Positions 26,108-37,800 of a stretch of DNA of 64,000 nt are shown one piece after another (the first letter of the stretch is position 1; every line of letters starts with the position of its first letter). The notes below the pieces were generated by a model, which worked only from the letters and a program-made list of their open reading frames with translations, searched no databases and was not told where the DNA came from. The stretch is taken from assembly GCA_033026295.1 (NCBI GenBank), contig CM065185.1:7006001-7070000 (forward strand), in the 5' to 3' direction. Position numbers and translations under genes: made by a program. Origin of the DNA: Channa striata (lineage: Eukaryota > Chordata > Actinopteri > Anabantiformes > Channidae).

Positions 26108-26220
26108 ACCTTTATTCGTCCCACAGTGGGGAAATTTTCATGTTGCAGCAGCAGGAAATGTGCATTGTACGGCAAAATCAATATCAAATACAGTATATAC
26201 AATCAAAAAAATAAAAAAAT
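26108..26220 (-). mobile_element. Probable 3' end of a teleost retroposon next to the minisatellite
   Basis: The segment after the pentamers (CCTTTATTCGTCCCACAGTG then GGGAAATTTTCATGTTGCAG) resembles a widespread fish repeat end that is normally followed by a simple-repeat tail. Read on the minus strand, the pentamer array would be the expanded tail of a retroposed copy. Family identity is from memory. Confidence 0.5.
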
Positions 26221-26320
26221 CTCACACCATAACAATTGACATTAGAATGAACTATGAGTGAAGTAAATTTTAGTAATTTTTTTATTAAGTTATTTTAACC
26301 TTAATTTCTGTATAATAATC

Positions 26321-26625
26321 TGTAGGCTCTATAGGCTGCGTTGTCCTCAATTTTACATCCCTGATATAGCTGCTTTTTTTGTATTTTGATTTTTTATGCA
26401 AGTTTACCAAGTTCCCGGTCACCAGGATATTTGTTTTCACACAAGAACAGAGATGGATCCTGGTACAGATCATATAGGCGATCAGCTAGTGCGCCACCTG
26501 GTGGAGGTGGGTGCTGCTGCAAGGCCTAAAAAAAATAAAACATTTAAATGAAAAAAAAAATAACTCAAACAAAACGTAGACAGAGTGGAACAGATATTAA
26601 GACCAAAACAAATAACAACAAACAG
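26321..26625 (+). repeat. Dispersed repeat, copy 1, containing a CTCF-like motif
   Basis: It is similar along about 300 bases to 28739-29040, in the same orientation. Shared blocks are AATAGGCTGC/ATAGGCTGC, TTTTAC-TCCCTGAT, AGAGATGGATCCTGGTA, GCGCCACCTGGTGGAGG, CAAGGCCT followed by an A-rich run, and AGACAGAGTGGAACAGATAT. The copies are near each other but not adjacent, so this is a repeat family and not part of the large duplication. Transposon class unknown. Confidence 0.8.
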
Positions 26626-28738
26626 GCAAATTATCAAATTATGACTTATTTATTGTTAAAATTGTTCAATTATATTTAGTAGATTTTAAGTAAAACTTAA
26701 AAACTAATGAATTTTACTTAATGGACAGTATTTAGTTTTGTGTCACAACTCGTGAATGTTAGGGGTTAGGTCTTTTATATCGGATTGCACGAGATACAAG
26801 TGTGCCTAATGAAGTGACTAATATTTGTATAATATTAACTATGCAATCACAGCAGCTGTGCTTAGCTCTTGTTGGTCACATTGTCCTTACTGGCAAATGC
26901 AGTGTTTGATTTTTTAATTTTTGAAGGTGCATGGTTACAAAACCTTTTTGCAGGGAATTCATCATTGTCATTCATCACTGAAAACAGTGTTTGATTTTAT
27001 CAGCACTGGCCAAATTGCAACCAGTGGATATGTTGCACAAAATGGCAGATGCAGCAGTTCTGTCAAATATTACTTGACCAAGCAAACCCAGGTTATATAT
27101 ACTGTTTGTACTGTATATTTTTCAATGTAACTTGATTTGAATTGATATCAACTAATAATTTTCTGTACTATTATTAAACCGATTACAACTATTATTATTT
27201 TAGATAGTGTTCTACCCAATATTGGCTTATGGTGTTTGTTTTTTAAACTTAATAAATACATTTTACTTAAACTTTAATTATTTAAAATCTACTCAATTAC
27301 CTCTTTGACAATAAATCCTGCAGGAAAGTCCTCCCAGTATGGAGAGGCTAAATTTACATGTAAAAAATAGTTTTGTGGTTTTAGCAAATTCCTTGTAGTT
27401 GTAATTCTCACTAGTTACAACTGTTCCCAGGAGCTTTCCCACACACCAACATATTTATTATATTATAATTTCAAATTTCAATGCCATACTTGTTTATTGC
27501 TGATTTTGAGTTCATAGCAATCACTTGCACTCCAATGGAGTCATGCCCACACTACGGACACACACTTTCTATCCCCATTATAATTGGGGATATATACATG
27601 GTGTATAAATGCGCAACAGAAGAAGAAGAAGGTGATGGCAACAAAAAGAAGCACTCCTATTGTTTTTATTTCTGAATATTATGAAAAAGTCAAACAAATA
27701 CCACTGCACATTTGGCTTCACATGCTTTATGATTATTATATTTCTTTAGGCAAGATTATCATATTTGGGCATTATTGATGTCACCACCCCATACTTGAAT
27801 TTTCACCTTAAGTGATTTATTATCTCAGTTACATGAAATATTGCACCACCTTTAAATACAGAGACAGCAGTGCAGACTGTTGTTGACTTAACAAAATTTC
27901 AAAAATGTAATTGCTTTAGTTCGTCTGCATCTGGCAGAAGAAACTCAGCAAACAACAAACCATTCAAACCATTACACAGCACACAACTCTAATGCGACTG
28001 TAGCTGTGTTCTGCTGCCGCTGTCAGTGAGATTGTTTAATATAATGATGTTATGGCTAAGAAGAAACTGCGGCACAGCTGCACTTGCCTTGCTCATAGTT
28101 ACAGTTGTTTGGACATTCAGTCTGTCAGATAAGTTCTGTACCACGTGAACCTGGCACTAATATGTTGACCCCACTCTTCGAGTCAGTGAGTGAGATAGAG
28201 AGGTGCTGAGTTGGGTAGAGATTGAATAAAGAGAGGGAGGGGTGATAATGAAAACAAATCAATAAATTTGAGGAATAAAATATAATTTTCTGATGGTTTC
28301 AATGTGACTATGTTCTAAAACACAAATTAACAAAGACACACAATGCCACCTCTTTGCTCTGCTGGTTTGTGTGTGGTTACGCATTCAAGCAGATACACAG
28401 GCAGAAAAACTGGTTTCATGTGGTGCTAATGTTCACAGTGCAGACCACTGACAGAAAAAGAAGGAGGTAAAGTATATTTAGGGTTTTTGATTTGACAGAA
28501 AGTTTGGATTATCACACACTCATTAATTACTGCTCCAACTGGTGGATCACCACAGCACTGTACCAGGCTTCTGAGGAGGCTGTTTACATACTACAACAAA
28601 GTGGGTCTGATTTCATCATGGACTGGTATTTCCTGTTGATGATATTCCAACTGAGGCAGACCTACAGTAACTACAGCTTTACCTGAACGAAGGGTTTTAG
28701 TTTTTTTGTTATAATATATTTTACCATAATTTCCATCC
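26626..28738. other. Intergenic, end of duplication copy A and spacer
   Basis: AT-rich, no gene seen. The part around 27320-27410 matches copy B. The remainder to 28738 has only short ORFs without motifs. Confidence 0.5.
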
Positions 28739-29040
28739 ATGGCTCAATAGGCTGCATTGTCCTTAATTTTACCTCCCTGATTCAGCTGCTTTTTCTGTCT
28801 TTTACTTTTTTATGCCAAAATTGCCAAATTTCCCGGTCCCCAGCATATTTGTTTTTGCACAAGAATAGAGATGGATCCTGGTAAAGACCATGTAGGTCTA
28901 GGGCGGCTAGGGCGCCACCTGGTGGAGGGGGTGCCTTCTGCAAGGCCTCAAAAAAAAAAGAAATTAATAAAATAAAATAAACATTCTAACAAGACAGACA
29001 GAGTGGAACAGATATTAAGACCAAAAACAGACAGAATTCA
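28739..29040 (+). repeat. Dispersed repeat, copy 2, containing a CTCF-like motif
   Basis: Second member of the family at 26321-26625. It has the same order of blocks and the identical 14-base GCGCCACCTGGTGG at 28912-28925. It ends in the shared AGACAGAGTGGAACAGATAT segment. Confidence 0.8.
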
Positions 29041-29729
29041 AATAACCAAAGAAGCAGATGGCTTGGTATTCAATCAAGGAAAAACAGCAAGAATCTGTCT
29101 AATCTGTCTGGTCTATTTAAATAGCCACTTGATGAGGTCTGTGAAGTTGCAGACAACAAAACTATAAAAATGAAAGTAAAACTGGAGGGACAGAGCAAGA
29201 GAGGGAACAGGAATGACAAGAGAGGGTCTGAGAGGAGGTCAGGGACCAAAAGCATAATCAAGTCTAGGACAAGAATCATGACACTTTTTTATTTCCTATT
29301 TATATTATATTGCACTTCGGTTACTTGCATTTTGTATTATTTGAACACAGCATCTTTTTAGAATTCATATTGTGGAAGTTGTCAGAATTCTAAATGTTTC
29401 CACAAAAACCTGAACAGGAAGTCTGGTTTTATTAGTGTTTTATATATTATTTTTCATTTCCTTGCTTATTCAGTTGTCAGGTGTGTGCTACTACCAGACT
29501 GTCAGAGACTAGAAATCGGTGATAGTTGGTGGTTTTTCAGCGTGAATTGCCCAGTCATTTGCCCAGGTGTGTCCCAGCTTAGGATGGACCTAATAATAAT
29601 ACTATGATCATAACTGAGACTAACATGCTGATATACACCACAGCAGCTGTGCTCCTTGCTATAAGTTCAAGGTAAACCATAAGGAGCAGTATTCTTCTAG
29701 GAGAAGGAGGTTGGATCATGGTAAGCTGA

Positions 29730-30310
29730 AACTGCAGAGTACCTACAGAGAGAAAGGCAAGTCCTGAGTGTTCAGCTGAATGGGAAGAACAAAGTCTTGG
29801 CGATCACCACTTACGCTCTGCCAGTCATCAGACCCCCAATACACAGTTCGTTATACCCCAAATCCAGCATCCTTAGGCTTTACTTTACAGTGGGTGTCAG
29901 CAAGGAGGATGAGGATTAGTGATCCTGTCCAGGATGAAACAACAAAGGTCCATTAATGCATCAAGAAGATGACCCTAATCGATGACATGCTACGTGAAGA
30001 CCAGGCAGCGGAAACCAGAGGAGCAAGAAAAGAAGGAGCAGGAGCCCTGATGGTCAGACAAACCCCCGCACAGCATGTACCACTGGCAGATAAAAGAAGT
30101 AGCTGATATCAAAAAATCCTACCAGAGGCTGAACTGACAGACAACACAGAGGCCCTGATCCTGGCAGCACAGGAACAAGATCAGTAAAGGCCAGTGTCCA
30201 CGATGCCCAGCAGGAGTCCGGGCGCGGGCCGCCCCGCAGGCACCAGCGGGGCGCTGGAGGCTAGCGGCGAGGTCATACATGGAGCGCCATAACCAATGAG
30301 GATCACACAC
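29730..30310 (+). mobile_element. Non-LTR retrotransposon remnant (C-terminal ORF part)
   Basis: Frameshifted pieces of a common teleost LINE polyprotein are readable on the plus strand. They are LNGKNKVLAITTYALPVIRP (29780-29839), MYHWQIKEVADIKKSYQRLN (30075-30134), LTDNTEALILAAQEQ (30133-30177) and SYMERHNQ (30273-30296). They are in the order expected for the region after the reverse transcriptase domain of the element family I recall. Stops and frame changes show it is dead. The GC-rich patch at 30195-30270 belongs to this element, which explains the sudden composition change. Confidence 0.8.
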
Positions 30311-31389
30311 TGTTTTGAAGGTCCTTGAAAACCTTTCGTCATACCGCTGGATAAAGCGTAGAATCAGAAAAGGCTCTTGTACATTTTACAGTTGGGTAAG
30401 AAAATGGAAAGTGCATTTTACTGTCAGTTTTGGCAGAAAAACAGTTGTTCCATTTGAATTCTGATACATTATTTTAGTAAGTACACTGTACAAACAGCAT
30501 AGTGTGTGTGTGAACCTGTCTCTCATTTAAATGCGACAAAGCAATGAGAATGACATTGAATGACAAGGCATTTTTTTTTATCATAATGCAAAACATAAGG
30601 TAGATAATCACTCATGAGAACCATTACTATATCAGGATTAGATGACATTTTTGAATTATGAAAAGTGAACACAAAACTACAACAACATCAGGAATTACAG
30701 TGATAAAGCAGGTGCCATTGCTTTCAGAATGACATTGTAAGTGTATTTCATTCAGAGGGAATTAATTTCTGGTATTTGCTTTATGCTCCTGTTGTTAAGT
30801 GACAGGCTGTTATTATGACTCACTGACGTGTCCTTTAGTTGGGCTGCAGAGTGCTGAGGTCTGCAGTGGAATTATTCACTGTAAGGGTGTTCCACTAACC
30901 GCCGCGCCACATTGTTCTACCATTTAGCAGCAAGTGGGAGCCCATAAAGACAGTGATATGAGAGACGTTGTGACACAGTAGAGCTGCCTTGTCCATACAC
31001 TGTCACTAGTTTAATCAGTTAGATTAAAAGCCTTTGCCGGAGGAAAACATTATTCACAATCCAGTGAAAACCAAGTTTCGCAAATGTCTTAAGCCCATCA
31101 CACTGTTCATCCTTCCTTCCTCATTTTGAGTTATTATTTCTGCTTTTCACTGACAAGGAATTTAAAGTTTTATTGAAAAAAAAAGATATCCAGTAAATTT
31201 AATATGAGCTGACGTGAAGGGTGGCATTAATATCGACTGTTTTTACAATGGAATTGTTCAGATTTGAGATCATTAATGTTACAAAAATGTCACTGATAAT
31301 TTCATGAACGGTGAAATATTTGGCTACCATGTAAAACATTTTTTGCAACCAAACAAGATAAAAAGCTATTTTTCAGTGCTGAACACCTT

Positions 31390-32060
31390 CTTTGGTGATG
31401 ATGAAACATGACAAGATCATGCCACAGATTTGTCATGTTTATGGCACATTCTGCTCCTACCATCTAAATGTTTCAGCAGAGCATAAGACTCATCAGATCA
31501 GGCAACGTTTTTCTTTTTATTTATTACCACATTTTAGTAAGTCTTTGCAAAATGTAGCCGCAGCTTCTTGTTCTTAGCTGATGAGTAGCATCCGGGTTTA
31601 TCTTCCTCTGCTGTGGCCCATTTGACTCAAGATTTGATGTGTTGTGCATTCAGATATGCTCTTTGTAGTTCTTTGAATGAATTTTCCCTTTCTATCAGCT
31701 GGAACCATTCTGGTCTTGTCCTTGTACCTCCGGCATCAACGAAATATTTCACAGTGAGAAAAATGTTCTATTTTTCAGACCATGCTCTGAGATGGTTGTG
31801 TGTGAAAATCCCAATAAATCATCAGTTTCTAAAATGCTTAGATCAGCCTGACTGGCACAAACAATCATGCCAAAATTACCTAAATAACCTTTCTTCTTTA
31901 TTTTGATGTGCTTTTGGAACATGACCACAAGCCTGAATGTACTGGGTTGCTACCCTGCAGTCGGCTGCTTAGATATTTGTGCTAACTTGCTGTCTTGAAA
32001 TGAGGTGAACTGACTGGCTGTTGCTCAACCTTTATTCTTCTCTGTACTTGTGTACTTTCA
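31390..32060 (-). mobile_element. Tc1/mariner transposase remnant (N-terminal part)
   Basis: The minus strand gives degraded N-terminal Tc1 transposase sequence: DLLGFSHTTIS (helix-turn-helix region, about 31830-31800), then ADRKGKF, then SECTTHQILSQMGHS (near 31650), with stops in between. The flanking sequence just left (31320-31380) matches the flank of the Tc1 fossil in copy A. Both remnants therefore probably come from one insertion that predates the duplication. Confidence 0.75.
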
Positions 32061-34190
32061 TACTTACTAAGCCCAGGTACTGGGCTGACGCACCCACATG
32101 TTGAAGTGTCCTTGGCCAACACACCGAACCCCTAATTCAACTAACCTCAGCTTTGCAGGATTTTTTGGAATGTCCATCCCAAGCCAGAAAAAAAAATGTT
32201 GCATCAGGAAGGGAATCTGGCATAAAAATGTGCTACGTCGATGTATGGACCCATAATCCGCTGCTGGGACCCCGAAATTATGAGATAAACTGAAACGTCA
32301 AAGGTCAGACTTTACATTATTTTACATTTACATTATTCTTTTTGGTTATCAGACCCCTTTCAGCCTGGGCTCCGAATAGCTGGTCTAACTTCTGCAAACG
32401 TTGGTGAAATAAAACAGAACTGCTGAAACGTCTTAGGTCACAGCCATAACATTCTTGAGAAGTTTAAATTTAAGCAGCATTTGATCGTACTGAGAAAGAC
32501 TGAGATGACAAGTTCCCTATTTTTCTGACTTCTTTTACAAAAAGACATTACATTAATTACACGGTAACGCAACCCCCAGGCTGACAGCATTCTGGTGACA
32601 TTTAACTTATAAATGAGTCATGTTTTATTTGATTGACAGGAATGGAATTATCCCTTTTTCTGCTTCACACTTTCATTTGAGGTAAACACAATGTCATAGA
32701 GCGGTGGACCGCTGGGGTTATGATTCCTAGGATTTACTTTCTATTATGTCACAGACTTTGAATATAAAACAGTGGTAGAGTTAGCATACTTGTCTCTGTT
32801 GTAAAAATGAAAAATATTGTAAAAATTTACATCTTAACTGTAAAATATTTTAATGTATAAATAATTGTTTAAACCAAATTAAAGGCAGATGGCTCATGTG
32901 CTGTGGGACATTTAACTTTCAGTGTTTCTTAAATGGCAGCAAGGAACCATTTCACAAAGCTGCAAGTGAAATTCCCACCACCCCCGGAGTTCACGTTCAC
33001 TCTAGAAATTAAGACATTTCTACTTAGAAAATATTTGACTGGAAATGAAGAGCATGTCAAGACAAATGACCATATTTGGAGGGAGGCTTCTCGGAAATCT
33101 GTGGGTTGGGGTGGGAAGCCTCAGGATTTCCTTCTTCCCTTTTTCTTTCTCCGTACTGGCCTTAACAGTCAGCACCGGAGAAAGGCAGAAGATGGAAAAA
33201 GGAGACAGATGACACATTCGGGAGAGTGACCAGCACCTGATGTTGCATTTACATTATTGCTGAAGTCAGCGGAATTTATAAATTATTGCAATCATTGACC
33301 TTTAAATGAAAATTATATTATTAAAATTAAATCTTGGTAGTTACTCACTATGTAATACAAACAAACTCATCCTCACAATATTATTATATTTTTCTTCTAT
33401 TGCATTTCTTCAGAGTTATCTTGTATAAATGTGCATATATCATTTTAAACACAATAGTTGTAGCCCAACCCATCAAACATTTTCTACCTCACGTCTATCA
33501 CCTTCTGCAGTTGAGTTTGCGCACTGTTTCTAAAATCTGACTTTTGTGTTCAACCTAAATGTCAAAAGCTCTGTCACTGGAGTCCCCCAGATGTCTATTT
33601 TTAATTTCTTTGGCCTAGTCATCTTTTCAAGTGGCCAAAAGATGGAAAATAAAACAAGTTCCCTCATGCTGACTGTAGCTTAGCATTATTTCAAAATGAC
33701 TGTTTGAACCTGATGAAACACAAGGATATGAGCTGGGTGCAGTTCAGGGATCCACCCTCTATATTATCCGATATTATAATATGAATGCATTCATAGTAAA
33801 CATACTATAGACTACTTGTATAGTTGTACATTAATGTAGCTGTATATTAGTAGATTAAAAGGCAGAATATGCAGTCAAACATTTCAAACTAACAGGAAAA
33901 AGGTGGAGTTTGCATTATTTTACTTTCAGATACACTGTATTAAATTCTGTATTTACTTAAATTTTTAGTAACCTGTTAGTAACAATAAAAAAGTAACAAA
34001 AGTTAGTTCTTATGAAAAACTTCACTAAAGCGTCAATACGCTGTATGTAAATTTGTTAGTCAGCTCAATCAATGAATGATGAAATCACAAAAAAGGAAAT
34101 GATCAAGTACAGTGTAACACAAATGCGTCCTAACCCCCTTCACAAGTGGAAGGAAACTCGAGGACGCAGTTCATCCGGTTACCTTCCCCC
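32061..34190. other. Non-coding part of duplication copy B
   Basis: No gene seen. 33160-33290 and 33710-33820 match copy A. An ORF at 32933-33229 lacks family features. Confidence 0.5.
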
Positions 34191-34208
34191 GGTTCCTCTT
34201 TTGATGGG

Positions 34209-34215
34209 TATAAAA
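34209..34215 (+). promoter_or_regulatory. TATA box of duplicated chemokine, copy B
   Basis: TATAAAA lies 97 bases before the next in-frame chemokine ATG. It sits in the same 25-base identical core promoter block as copy A. Confidence 0.8.
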
Positions 34216-34311
34216 TGGGAACGTCTGGTCACAGCAGATCAGTAGCCTCCATCCGCCAGAGCCACAGGTCAGCTTCTGCAAAGACCCTCGGAAACATCTC
34301 ACGCAGTAACC

Positions 34312-35091
34312 ATGCAGCAGTCCATCACAAGGTTGGCATGCCTGGCTGTCCTCGTCGGGGTTCTGGCAACGGTCACAGCCTCTGGTAAGTTGTCTGTCAG
34401 AGCATCCTCACCATCTCACACTGTTTCAAGACAGTAGAATACTTACACTGCATTATACTAGAAATTGTACTTATCTCTCACATTTTGAAGGGTTAAATTC
34501 TGGAAATGTATATGTGTGAAAATATATTTACAATGTAAATCCTGTATGCTCCTAACAGCAAATCTTATTTGTTTTTCCAAAAGCAGACAACAAGGTAACG
34601 TCGTGCTGTAAAGAGGTCAGTGTCAGTGACATCACCGTTCCCATAACTGGCTACAGGATCCAGAGAAAGAACCTGCCCTGTGTCCGTGCTGTCATGTAAG
34701 AGAAACATGCTTTACTTTGTTAAACAGCGATGATTCAAACCTTCAAATAGTTGAAAATCAAACTATATTGGAGATTATGACTGAAATTTCTCTTTTTTCT
34801 CACCCAGATTTGAAACCACAGAGGGAGAAGTCTGCAGCCACTGGAAACAGGACTGGGTGTTTGAAAAGATCAAAGAAATAGAGTAAGTAGCAAATCATCA
34901 CCTCAGCTAGTCCCCAGTGTTAAACCATTGCTTTCGTTGCTTTTTCAGATATGATGGTTCATATTTAAAAAATTGTTTTTGTTGCTCTGTGTCATCTTCA
35001 ACAGTTTTTTTAACAGTTTTCTCTTGTTTGTGTGTTTTACAGGCAGGCCCGCAAAACCAACACTACTTCTCCCACCAAAACCACCAAATGA
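34312..35091 (+). CDS. CC chemokine, duplicate copy B (4 exons)
   Basis: Secreted CC chemokine of 101 residues, tandem paralogue of the gene at 24.8 kb. Exons are 34312-34384, 34587-34695, 34808-34882 and 35043-35091, phases 1, 2 and 2. The signal peptide is MQQSITRLACLAVLVGVLAT... Exon 2 reads DNKVTSCCKEV..., with the third cysteine in NLPCVRAVI; exon 3 holds GEVCSHWKQDWVFEKIKEIE. The tail is ARKTNTTSPTKTTK, basic and Thr-rich, unlike the Ser/Thr/His tail of copy A. From the CC pair to the end of exon 3 the protein is identical to copy A. The exon 2 start assumes the CAG acceptor; an upstream AAAAG acceptor would add one residue (ADNKV instead of DNKV). Expected to act outside the cell on leukocyte chemokine receptors. 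Confidence 0.93.
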
Positions 35092-35288
35092 ATGAAGACA
35101 TGCAACGGTCATTAATATGTATTCTGGTCACCTTGAGTTATTTTGAAATATTTAAAATGCTTCCTAATGTTATTCAGTAATATATATTATTTATTATTGG
35201 CACTATTTATTTCTCTTGCCAAATACCTTGATAATATAGTACCAGTTGTAATCCATCTGAGAGGCATGTGCTGTTTTACAATAATGAT

Positions 35289-35294
35289 AATAAA
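35289..35294 (+). terminator. Polyadenylation signal AATAAA, copy B chemokine
   Basis: It lies 198 bases after the stop codon, in GATAATAAATG; the position corresponds to the copy A signal. Confidence 0.7.
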
Positions 35295-37574
35295 TGTTAT
35301 TTTTTAATATTCACTTGTTACTGTTTTTTTTTATTATTGGATATGAAAGATAGTGCTTGTCAAACAACTATCAATATGCCGTAATGTTTCTGGCAGAGGT
35401 AACAGAGCAGTTTTGCCATCTTGTGGACACTTGAAATTATTACAGAATAACCTCCATAGATGGAGCGTGGCTGATGGGTCACCTTGTCACCAACCCCTTG
35501 AGGTGCCGATGTGAAATAGAACAAGAGCCTTGGCGTCAGTCGTGTCGTGCATTTGCATGAGCTCCGAGTACAGGACAGCTCAAGGAAACATTTTCAGACA
35601 CTATGTACTTGCAGCATCCTTTTCTGAGACACGTCTCACCACTCCAGGGGAGTAATCTACTCACATTGAACAATTTGTAGGCAGACTTCCACTAATCGTG
35701 GGGAAGGTGGGGATGGTTGTACGGCTCCAAAGCTACATATATGAGGCCACTGCAAGTTTTTTATTATTGTGTTATGTGTGAGGTCATTATTCACATTATT
35801 ATTCAAACATGTCCCTCTATGATAATGATCTCCCACTTTAAAACTGAGATTGTGTTGAAATAACATTTAAATTAGAAAATCGGAGTACGTTTTACATAAT
35901 AAAAAGCAGTTTCTACTTTGAAACATCACCGTTTAAATCGTCAAATTCGTAAAAATACGGTCAAATTTTATTGAGTAGATTTTAAGCAAGGAAAAGCAAA
36001 AACACAAAACTTTTTTAGTTTTAATCGACACGTTACGTCACACTACAATACATTATACACACAATACTTTTGGTTTCAAGCCCAATAGATCTTGCCTGTA
36101 CAAAAGAGCTCAGCTACAAGTTTATGTGTTCTAGAAATATGTTCAACTCAGCTGAGCTATATCATAAGAATAAGTTTCTATCACAGCTGTCTCGTGTCAT
36201 ACATCTACATCTTAAGATGCACAAATACGTGTTTATTTACAAAGTGAAATACTTTACCTTTGTTTTTTTCATAAAATACACTAATCTGCTCTTCACTGGG
36301 AACGTTCACTCAGTCATCAGTCGTATCATGTTTATGACTGAGATCATAGTGGCTGGTGGAGTAAATATGTTAAGAGGCGATTCTGATGTTCTGATCGCTT
36401 CCTTCACTTTAAATCGGGTGGCCAGGTGGGCTGAGCTGCTGTAGACGTCACTGTTCGGACACCTTCTGTTGTGTTTTCACAGCCAACGCATGTTCAGGAT
36501 TTGTAGGGTGTAATCAGCAAACCCAATCTTAAGGGTGTTTGACGTGCGTTCAGGTGATGTTTGGATTGAATTAGCATTGTTTTCTAGAATGTAAGAAAGC
36601 ACATATCAGTAGTGTAATATTGGCTAAATTGCAATCAATGCTCAACATGATGTGTAGTGCATGTGTGTAAAAATACTTAATATGTGATAAATTACTTGTC
36701 CTAGTAAACTGAAGTTTTTAAATGTGTAAGTATGTTTTTAAACATATATTTTTAAATATATATGTATGTATGTAATATCTGTTTTACCCAAAAACACAAA
36801 CTTACTTTGGACTAACTAAATATTGTACTTGGTATTAATTTTACTTATTTAATGCTTTTCTCTTAAACTTTTATTACCTAAAATCTACTAAATTGTGAAA
36901 TGTGTCCCTTTGTTGTCACAATGTCTAAGTAAATAAGGAACTAAATAATGATAGATCAGCTGTTAAAACATCAGATGTTACAACTCATCCATTACGTGTT
37001 GACAGCTTTATGTGCATAATGTTGATCTGCCCTATGGAGATGAGTTTTTGCGATGTGCTGTTGAAACTGCACCACACATAACACCAATGATAAACTCACA
37101 TTTCTGAGGTTGACACAGTAACTTGGATACAAAGCAGTGTGACTTTAATGATAAAAGACTTATTCTGTTCATGCTTGAAAACATATTCTTTTACTATAAA
37201 TCCTGATGAAAAGTCCTCCTAGTATGGAGAGGGGCTTAATTTCTTAAATTATTTTGTGGCTTTAACACATTTCTTAGAAAATAGACACTGTTGTAACTGT
37301 CACTTGCTGCCACCTTCTCCTATCTTTTACTGCTATTACGGGGATTTCCCTTATAACTTATTAGATCATAATTTAAAATATGTCATGCAACACCATACTG
37401 ATTCGTTGCCAGTTTACATTAAAATTAATTTTGCACCTTCATATGTTTGAACACAATTATTCTGTTACCACTCCTGTTTATTTTCAAGAGAATGAAAGCA
37501 ATATTATGGACAATTGAGACAGTGTTTGATTGAACAGAGGCAGACGCATTAATGATTGAGAACTATCAAGTCAA
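35295..37574. other. Intergenic, 3' part of duplication copy B
   Basis: No convincing gene. A 124-codon ORF at 36070-36444 has no recognised domain. Blocks at 35395-35460 and 37205-37280 match copy A. Confidence 0.45.
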
Positions 37575-37580
37575 TTTATT
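37575..37580 (-). terminator. Polyadenylation signal AATAAA of the CCL20-like gene
   Basis: On the minus strand AATAAA lies about 220 bases past the TAG stop at 37803-37801. It is a plausible 3' end. Confidence 0.45.
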
Positions 37581-37800
37581 TTTCTGTGAGAATGATACAA
37601 TATGAAAGGAAAGACAAAATAATGATTAAATCAATCAGCACATAATACAAATCAGTAGCATCAACGCTGGTCTCTGAGGTTCCACTTAAATCATGAGAAC
37701 AGTAAATAATATTCTAACATAGCTTGATCATAGCTCAGCTCATATAACACGTCGTTGTTACAGAATTGGTTATACGCACAATGTTGTTAGCTGGATTTTG

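Larger units (their letters stand above)
21900..27700 (+). repeat. Segmental tandem duplication, copy A (approximate limits)
   Basis: Colinear similarity to copy B (30600-37400) is visible by eye. Examples: 22170-22235 with 30968-31035 (GAGCTGCC...GTCA), 22350-22410 with 31110-31165 (CTTCCTTCCTCATTTTGAGT), 23690-23830 with 33160-33290 (ACACATTCGGGAG), 24260-24330 with 33735-33820 (AGTTCAGGGATCCAC), the chemokine genes, 25705-25770 with 35395-35460 (TTTTGCCATCTTGTGGA) and 27320-27390 with 37205-37280 (AGTCCTCC...AGTATGGAGAGG). The offset drifts from about 8.8 to 9.9 kb through later insertions and deletions. The outer limits are not sharp. Confidence 0.75.
30600..37400 (+). repeat. Segmental tandem duplication, copy B (approximate limits)
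   Basis: Colinear with copy A (see that entry). It contains the second 4-exon chemokine, the other part of the Tc1 fossil, and matching promoter and 3' flanks. It is longer than copy A because of local insertions. Confidence 0.75.

Noticed and set aside
25882..26202. 106-codon minus-strand ORF with SYLILSYRIV repeats
   Set aside because: It is only the translation of the AAGAT/ACGAT pentamer array; any frame of a stop-free pentamer stays open.
30195..30275. GC-rich patch in AT-rich surroundings as a possible CpG island or RNA gene
   Set aside because: It falls inside the LINE remnant, between readable pieces of its coding sequence, so it is explained by the element.
34581..34590. Upstream AAAAG acceptor for exon 2 of chemokine copy B
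   Set aside because: It would keep the same exon length as copy A, but CAG three bases later is the far stronger acceptor; kept only as an alternative.
36070..36444. 124-codon plus-strand ORF in duplication copy B
   Set aside because: Lys/Phe/Ile-rich as expected from AT-rich DNA; no counterpart in copy A and no motif.
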